Shown: piece by piece, positions 59,720 through 64,000 of the stretch | Position numbering within the stretch: the first letter of the stretch is position 1 | Layout of the letters: each line of letters opens with the position of its first letter | DNA from: Bisporella sp. PMI_857 | Lineage: Eukaryota > Ascomycota > Leotiomycetes > Helotiales > Helotiaceae | Direction: 5' to 3' | NCBI GenBank assembly: GCA_021307315.1 | Contig: JAJSPD010000034.1 | Location: 124,001 to 188,000, forward strand | Length of the DNA stretch: 64,000 bases | The notes under the pieces: model-generated | Told to the model about the DNA's origin: nothing | What the model saw: the letters and a program-made list of their open reading frames with translations, nothing else | The model's database searches: none | Translations under genes and position numbers: made by a program

Positions 59720-60317
59720 ATTACCGCGGGTATCTAAATGTGTGTTTGGATGAAGTACGTAACTGAAAGAAAAATACGAAGTTCATATAGACATAAGCTA
59801 GGAGACTTTTCGGACAGTTTTGAGAGTAGAGTTGCACCTTTTTGCGTTAGGGTGCATATGGGTCATGGACTCTGGCGATGGACGGAAGTCCGGGAATCTT
59901 CCAAGTCAGAAAATAGCTAGGCATGGCTTATAGATCTAAACTCTAGCTTTGCTATTGAATTTTGAAGAAGAGACTCTATAGTCCGTGCGGCCATACTAAA
60001 TGTACCTTCACGCGCCATTGACTAAGCTGCCAAGGACCTAGAGCAAGAGAGCCAAGGTACGTCACCTTAGTTGGATGATCAGAAAACACGCCGCGAGCAT
60101 GGAGATTCTCGCTGATTGTTTTTGACAGCTTTTGAGAGGGCTAGAAGGAAGTGGAAGAAGGAATCGTAGGAATGCTTGCTGTCAAGATATTTAGGGTTTG
60201 AGCAAATCAAGCGAGCTTATTTTTAGAACCCAAAACCAACGTCATTCGGACGCATTTTGTTTCTTAACTCTAGCCTAATACTGCTTGATCTCAGCAGACC
60301 TCATATCACTCGTTCAG
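59720..60317. other. intergenic
   Basis: No convincing coding frame; promoter side of the next plus-strand gene. The frame at 59738-59920 has no recognisable motif. Confidence 0.55.
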
Positions 60318-61804
60318 ATGTGGTCACTGAGAAATATATTGTCAAGGCCGACGCGCCTTCTGGTATACGAGCCCGTCGTGCAGGATGAAAAAGATGGACG
60401 AAGCGCGGATGTGAGCCATGGATCAGTCAATAATGGGCAACGGAACCAGCGCGAGAGAACCATTACAATTCTCAGGTCTTTGTGCTGGCTGATTTCCATT
60501 TACTGTGCCGTGTTTTATATAGTCCTATCTTTGGGACAGGAAACAAGGAGTTTCTCTGGAGCGGTTGATCATACCATTGCGAGAATCTATCGCACGGCCA
60601 CAGAGACTTGGGACGAATTTCGACACCCGGGAAACCCACAGGAAGTCGCAGATTTAATGACGGAGTTCTATGGGATGCTCTCACGCATGGGCTACTACGA
60701 ACCTTCCATGATTTTACGCCCACCACACAAGAACCCTAGTCTCAACAGAACACATGCCATAGAAGTTGGATACTCAGAGAGAGCAATCAAAATGATGGAG
60801 ATGCTGCCATACTTGGGACCACAGGCCAGCGATCGCGATCGATTCGCTTGGAGTCATGGCATTGGCGACGATCAGTTTATTCTTTATGGCACATTCGTCG
60901 ATTATACACTGGACTTCATGTTGGATGATGTTGATCCGCTTTATGCGGTGGAAACAGATAAAGATGGAAAAAAGAAGGACTTCAACGAGCCAGGAGGAAA
61001 ATATATGAAGCCGGACTACATATTACTGATGAACTTAGGAAGTGAAGGGGATGGAGCTATGATGGTGCTGAATACTAAAAATTGTAGGCAAAAAAGTCAA
61101 ATCACAGCGTTACGGCCAATATTAACATCTCCCAGATAAAATATGGACCATAGATAAATTGTATGCATCGACTTATACGTTAAATTCTGAAGCACAGCCA
61201 GTACTAACCGTATATTAGTAATGGAAATGCAGACCCTGCCACTAAAGACATTGATTCTGAGTTTGCAGATAGAAAGGAATATCCATCCCTCGACAACTAC
61301 CCAAATCGTTCAGCGAGAAAGGTCCTTCGAGACTATATGAACAAATTCGTTGCCCTTGAGTGGATGCCTGGCGGATTATCCAATGGCAGCTGGGAAGGCG
61401 ACGAGTATGCGCGGCTCTATCGCCAACACGGCTGGCCGGAAAATTTTGATAGAAGTGCGTTCTTAGCTGATCGTGCTAACTGGGAGGAAGAGGAGGAAAA
61501 GCGTTATGAGGCTGAAGAACCTCTGCGCAAAGTAGATCAACTGGAGAACCAATTGACCAGACTCCTCGAGGCTATAAACCGGGAGCAAATAAAGATCAAA
61601 GAAATTGATCAAGATAAAGAGTTACCGGAAAACCAAACGGATAGAGAACAGTGGAGGCAGGAACACGTTGACGCGGCTCAAAAATGGACAGACGATATAG
61701 TTATAACTCAGGAAAAATTGGAGGCTGCAAGACAAGCTGCCAAGGAGGTCGACCGAGAAGTTCGGATACTCAAAGAAGAGCGAGTTGCGAAGTATGGATA
61801 CTGA
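60318..61804 (+). CDS. unrecognised single-pass membrane protein with C-terminal coiled coil
   Basis: Three exons: 60318-61083, 61136-61160 and 61219-61804, giving 458 residues. I do not recognise a family. After about 45 polar residues comes one hydrophobic segment (TILRSLCWLISIYCAVFYIV) that would be a signal anchor. The middle domain is soluble-looking with conserved-type blocks (EVADLMTEFYGMLSRMGYYEPSMI, partly shown as MTEFYGMLSRMGYYEP; HGIGDDQFILYGTFVDYTLD). The 25-nt exon 2 supplies KIWTIDK; splicing it in is the only way found to keep the two long frames joined (T|AT ... TT|T). The last 110 residues are Glu/Lys-rich and heptad-like, probably a coiled coil. Orientation and role are unknown. 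The ATG at 60318 is the first in the frame after an upstream TTG. Confidence 0.72.
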
Positions 61805-62226
61805 GCACGCTGACAATGGGTGAAGTGTAGAAATAATGTAAGTTATGTTAATACATGTATATATGATTGTCACGAGACAAATCTTGTAAAGTATGGTCTC
61901 TTACATCTAGCGATGATAAGTTATAGTGCTTGACTTATGATTAGTGGATATGCTATTCCCTAACAAGTGAGATATTTGAGATTCTGTCCAATAAGACAAT
62001 TGAATGGATTATAAATTTTGGCCACATGAAAGTGGATCACTAAGAACAAATTTCCCGATTAAGATATCGAAGATCACGTGAGTATGAGCCTTGTGTGAAG
62101 TCACTGGTCTATACATATTTGTGTATATATATGTGCAAGTTCAAGCCTTCGAAAAGACCCATACAATCAACTGCTCAAGATATCTTTTGACTACCAAAGC
62201 ACAGGACTTTTTTTCTTTTGGGCAAA
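61805..62226. other. intergenic
   Basis: AT-rich spacer with a TATATATG-like word near 62126; no coding signal. It holds the promoter of the oxidoreductase gene. Confidence 0.55.
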
Positions 62227-63449
62227 ATGACAACCCATTCAGCCGTCGTTACAGCTTCGGTAAGAGGACCGCTTGAGATCCTGCAAGTTCCAACTCCAGA
62301 TCCCGGTGAAGGAGAAGTCCAGGTCCGAGTCGAATGGACAGCATCTACTCCCCTAGATCTACATCAGAATGATGGTGGCTTGCTTGTGAATCATCCACAA
62401 ATACTCGGTGACGGTGTTGCTGGTATTGTTGTCAGGACTGGACCAGGGGTCAAAAACCTCACAGTTGGCGACAAGGTAAATGATAGTGCCGTTCGATAGA
62501 AATTTGAGTCTGAGAGTTTACAATAGGTTTTCGGCTTTACGTGGAGGACTCAAAAGGAGAAGGCTCATCAAGAATTCTGCACGGCGCCAGAATATCTTCT
62601 AGGAAAAGTAGGTGTTTCATGATGCGTGAATCACGGCATTGATGCTGACAATGTAACATATCCCTGACGGATTCAGGCCAGAGGAAGCGGTGACGTTAGG
62701 GAACAACTTCGTGACGGTTTTTCACACCGTTACAGTCGACCTAGAGCTCCCTCTCCCGTGGCCGGTGCCTTCCGCGCCGCCTAAACATGCCAATGATGCG
62801 ATTCTCATCTGGGGCGGCTCGTCCTCTGTTGGCCAATTCGCGCTCCAGATATTAAGACATTGGGGGTACACGAATCTGCTGGCCACCGCTTCGCCTCAGC
62901 ACCATGAGCTCTTGAAATCCTATGGTGCTACCCATGTTTTTGACTACAAGAATTCCAACGTCGTGTTGGATATCTTGAATGTATCACCGCAGATCCCTTT
63001 CATCATTGACTGCATTGGTTCAAAATCAAACAGCTTGGCTCCTCTGGCAAAAATCGCTTGGAAAGGAGCGAGGGTTGCGGTGCTTTTGCCGGTTATTGCC
63101 GTTGATGCCAGCGAAACAACGGCGCCGGTGTACGAGATGGACGTAAAGGCATCAGCAGACTGGGCTGAAGGAGTTGACGCGAGGGGCGTGAGAACACATT
63201 TTTATCTCCAGGTATGTTTTTTGTAATTCTAGTGCAAGACCAAAGTACTGATATCCGCAGAACGAGTTCTTCAAAAATCATCTACAACCAAAGATTATGC
63301 CAGAGCTTCTGCGCTCTGGAGCAGTGAAACCGAATAGGTATCGCATTATCGAAGGGAAGACCCTACTCGAAAGGGCTCAAGCAGCTATGGATGCGTTAAG
63401 GAGAAAAGAGGCCAGCGGCGAGCGACTCGTGTGGCGGGTTTCAGAATAA
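62227..63449 (+). CDS. zinc-type alcohol dehydrogenase / quinone oxidoreductase (MDR) protein, splice site in doubt
   Basis: Exons 62227-62475, 62527-62607, 62660-63211 and 63261-63449 give 356 residues. The N-terminal GroES-like domain shows VPTPDPGEGEVQVRVEWTAS, DGVAGIVVRTGPGV and FGFTWRTQKEKAHQEFCTAP. The Rossmann domain shows ILIWGGSSSVGQFALQIL, with the NADPH loop GxSSxG. The end is IIEGKTLLERAQAAMDALRRKEASGE. Such fungal MDR enzymes act on quinones or enoyl substrates, often as trans-enoyl reductases or detoxification enzymes; no catalytic zinc Cys set is seen. Introns 1 and 3 are normal. Intron 2 (62608-62659) has a good donor, GTAGGT, and a CTGAC branch word, but the only junction that keeps frame (KIPDGFRPEEAV) ends in ACAT instead of AG. 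The next AG (62675-62676) shifts the frame. The gene may therefore be newly damaged or misread. Confidence 0.72.
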
Positions 63450-63573
63450 GAAATCGTATCCTCAAATATAGTTTTTTTTTAAAAAAAAATAACATACAGG
63501 AAAGCGTTAAACTGGGAGGTTAGGTAATGACGTATTCTTCATAATCCAAAGGTGCAAGGCTTGACTACACCCC
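63450..63573. other. short convergent spacer
   Basis: Contains T8 and A9 runs (63472-63489) between two converging frames. Confidence 0.5.
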
Positions 63574-64000
63574 CTATACAATTTGGCCCAGCTCGCTTAA
63601 GCCCAGAACGAAGTCCGCCAAGGAGCAACCCCTGAATCTCACACCGAATACGCAAGACTGTTTATAAACGGTTGGCAAATTCGAGCAATAGGCATCCGCG
63701 CTATGTTTTGCCTCCCAACACAGTTTGCACGGAAGGATTAGATCCCCGTTTGGCAATTGGTAGCGTATCCTTTCCGTTTCGCTGGGTAATGCCAGCATTG
63801 CGTTGCAAGCTTCCTTTTTGGGCCCAAGTCGCTGGGCAGCATGCAACACATATGCCGGGAGATATAGGCGCGTTTGCAGCCGCAACATATAACGCCCGTC
63901 GAATATATTCTCCATTTCTGACCTTCGTTCGCTCGAACCTGCTGAGGCTGTTACTTTTGCATGTGCTCGCGCGCTTCCTTTTTGTTCCTTCCTCGATAAG
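63574..64000 (-). CDS. unknown protein, 5' end beyond window
   Basis: Minus-strand frame ending at 63574. An ATG at 63915 gives 113 residues, but the frame stays open without a stop through 64000, so the protein may start further right. I recognise no family. Visible features: a basic, Leu-rich stretch (YMLRLQTRLYLPAYVLHAA) and a Cys motif LPCKLCWEAKHSADAYC plus a later Cys pair, which might bind a metal. It converges on the oxidoreductase gene. It could be a gene fragment or a small fungal F-box-like or DNA-binding remnant; this is uncertain. Confidence 0.4.
   Translation of the reverse strand, partial: LSRKEQKGSARAHAKVTASAGSSERRSEMENIFDGRYMLRLQTRLYLPAYVLHAAQRLGPKKEACNAMLALPSETERIRYQLPNGDLILPCKLCWEAKHSADAYCSNLPTVYKQSCVFGVRFRGCSLADFVLGLSELGQIV

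Noticed and set aside
1..64000. tRNA, rRNA, CRISPR arrays, bacterial operon signals
   Set aside because: No cloverleaf with a GGTTCGAATCC-like arm was noticed, no rRNA blocks, no regularly spaced direct repeats; the organism is eukaryotic. A tRNAscan or Infernal run would settle small RNAs.

Overview
The window is nuclear DNA of a filamentous ascomycete (Pezizomycotina). Genes are dense, most introns are 45-75 nt with GT...AG ends and CTAAC/CTGAC-like branch sites, and families such as a LaeA-like methyltransferase, a C2H2/Fungal_trans regulator and Csf1 are fungal. Protein resemblance from memory suggests Leotiomycetes (Sclerotinia/Botrytis-like), but that is inference. Gene models were spliced by hand: exon boundaries are read directly from the sequence, and each model was checked by keeping one open frame and family-conserved residues across every junction.

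Left part (1-13 kb): a type II phosphatidylinositol 4-kinase (LSB6 type, cut by the window edge) and mitochondrial AIM41 lie in tandem on the minus strand. A 4.3-kb gene-poor stretch follows, then a LaeA-like SAM methyltransferase on plus with about ten introns, a second poor stretch, and a TMEM184/DUF300 membrane protein on minus that appears to contain a GC-AG intron.

Middle part (13-52 kb): conserved cell-biology genes. These are the giant lipid-transfer protein Csf1 (+), elongation factor 2 (+), an RBM26/27-like (fission yeast Rmn1-like) CCCH/RRM protein (-), a 1057-residue C2H2/Fungal_trans transcription factor (-), a SAP30-type Sin3-binding protein (+), mitochondrial Hsp40 Mdj1 (+), the ESCRT-associated protein Bro1 (+) and mitochondrial Lon protease Pim1 (+). 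A 6-kb gene-free stretch with several long homopolymer runs separates the transcription factor from the SAP30 gene.

Right part (53-64 kb): looks accessory. It holds an unusual protein-kinase-like protein, a bacterial-looking nucleotidyltransferase interrupted by an in-frame stop, a GNAT acetyltransferase, an epoxide-hydrolase-like pseudogene with several lesions, an unrecognised single-pass membrane/coiled-coil protein with a 25-nt exon, a zinc-type quinone oxidoreductase whose second intron lacks a normal AG acceptor, and a partial unknown Cys-motif ORF at the right edge. I saw no rRNA, tRNA, CRISPR array or intact transposon. The most unusual signals are gene decay and odd splicing in this right-hand block; I found no convincing new multi-gene system.
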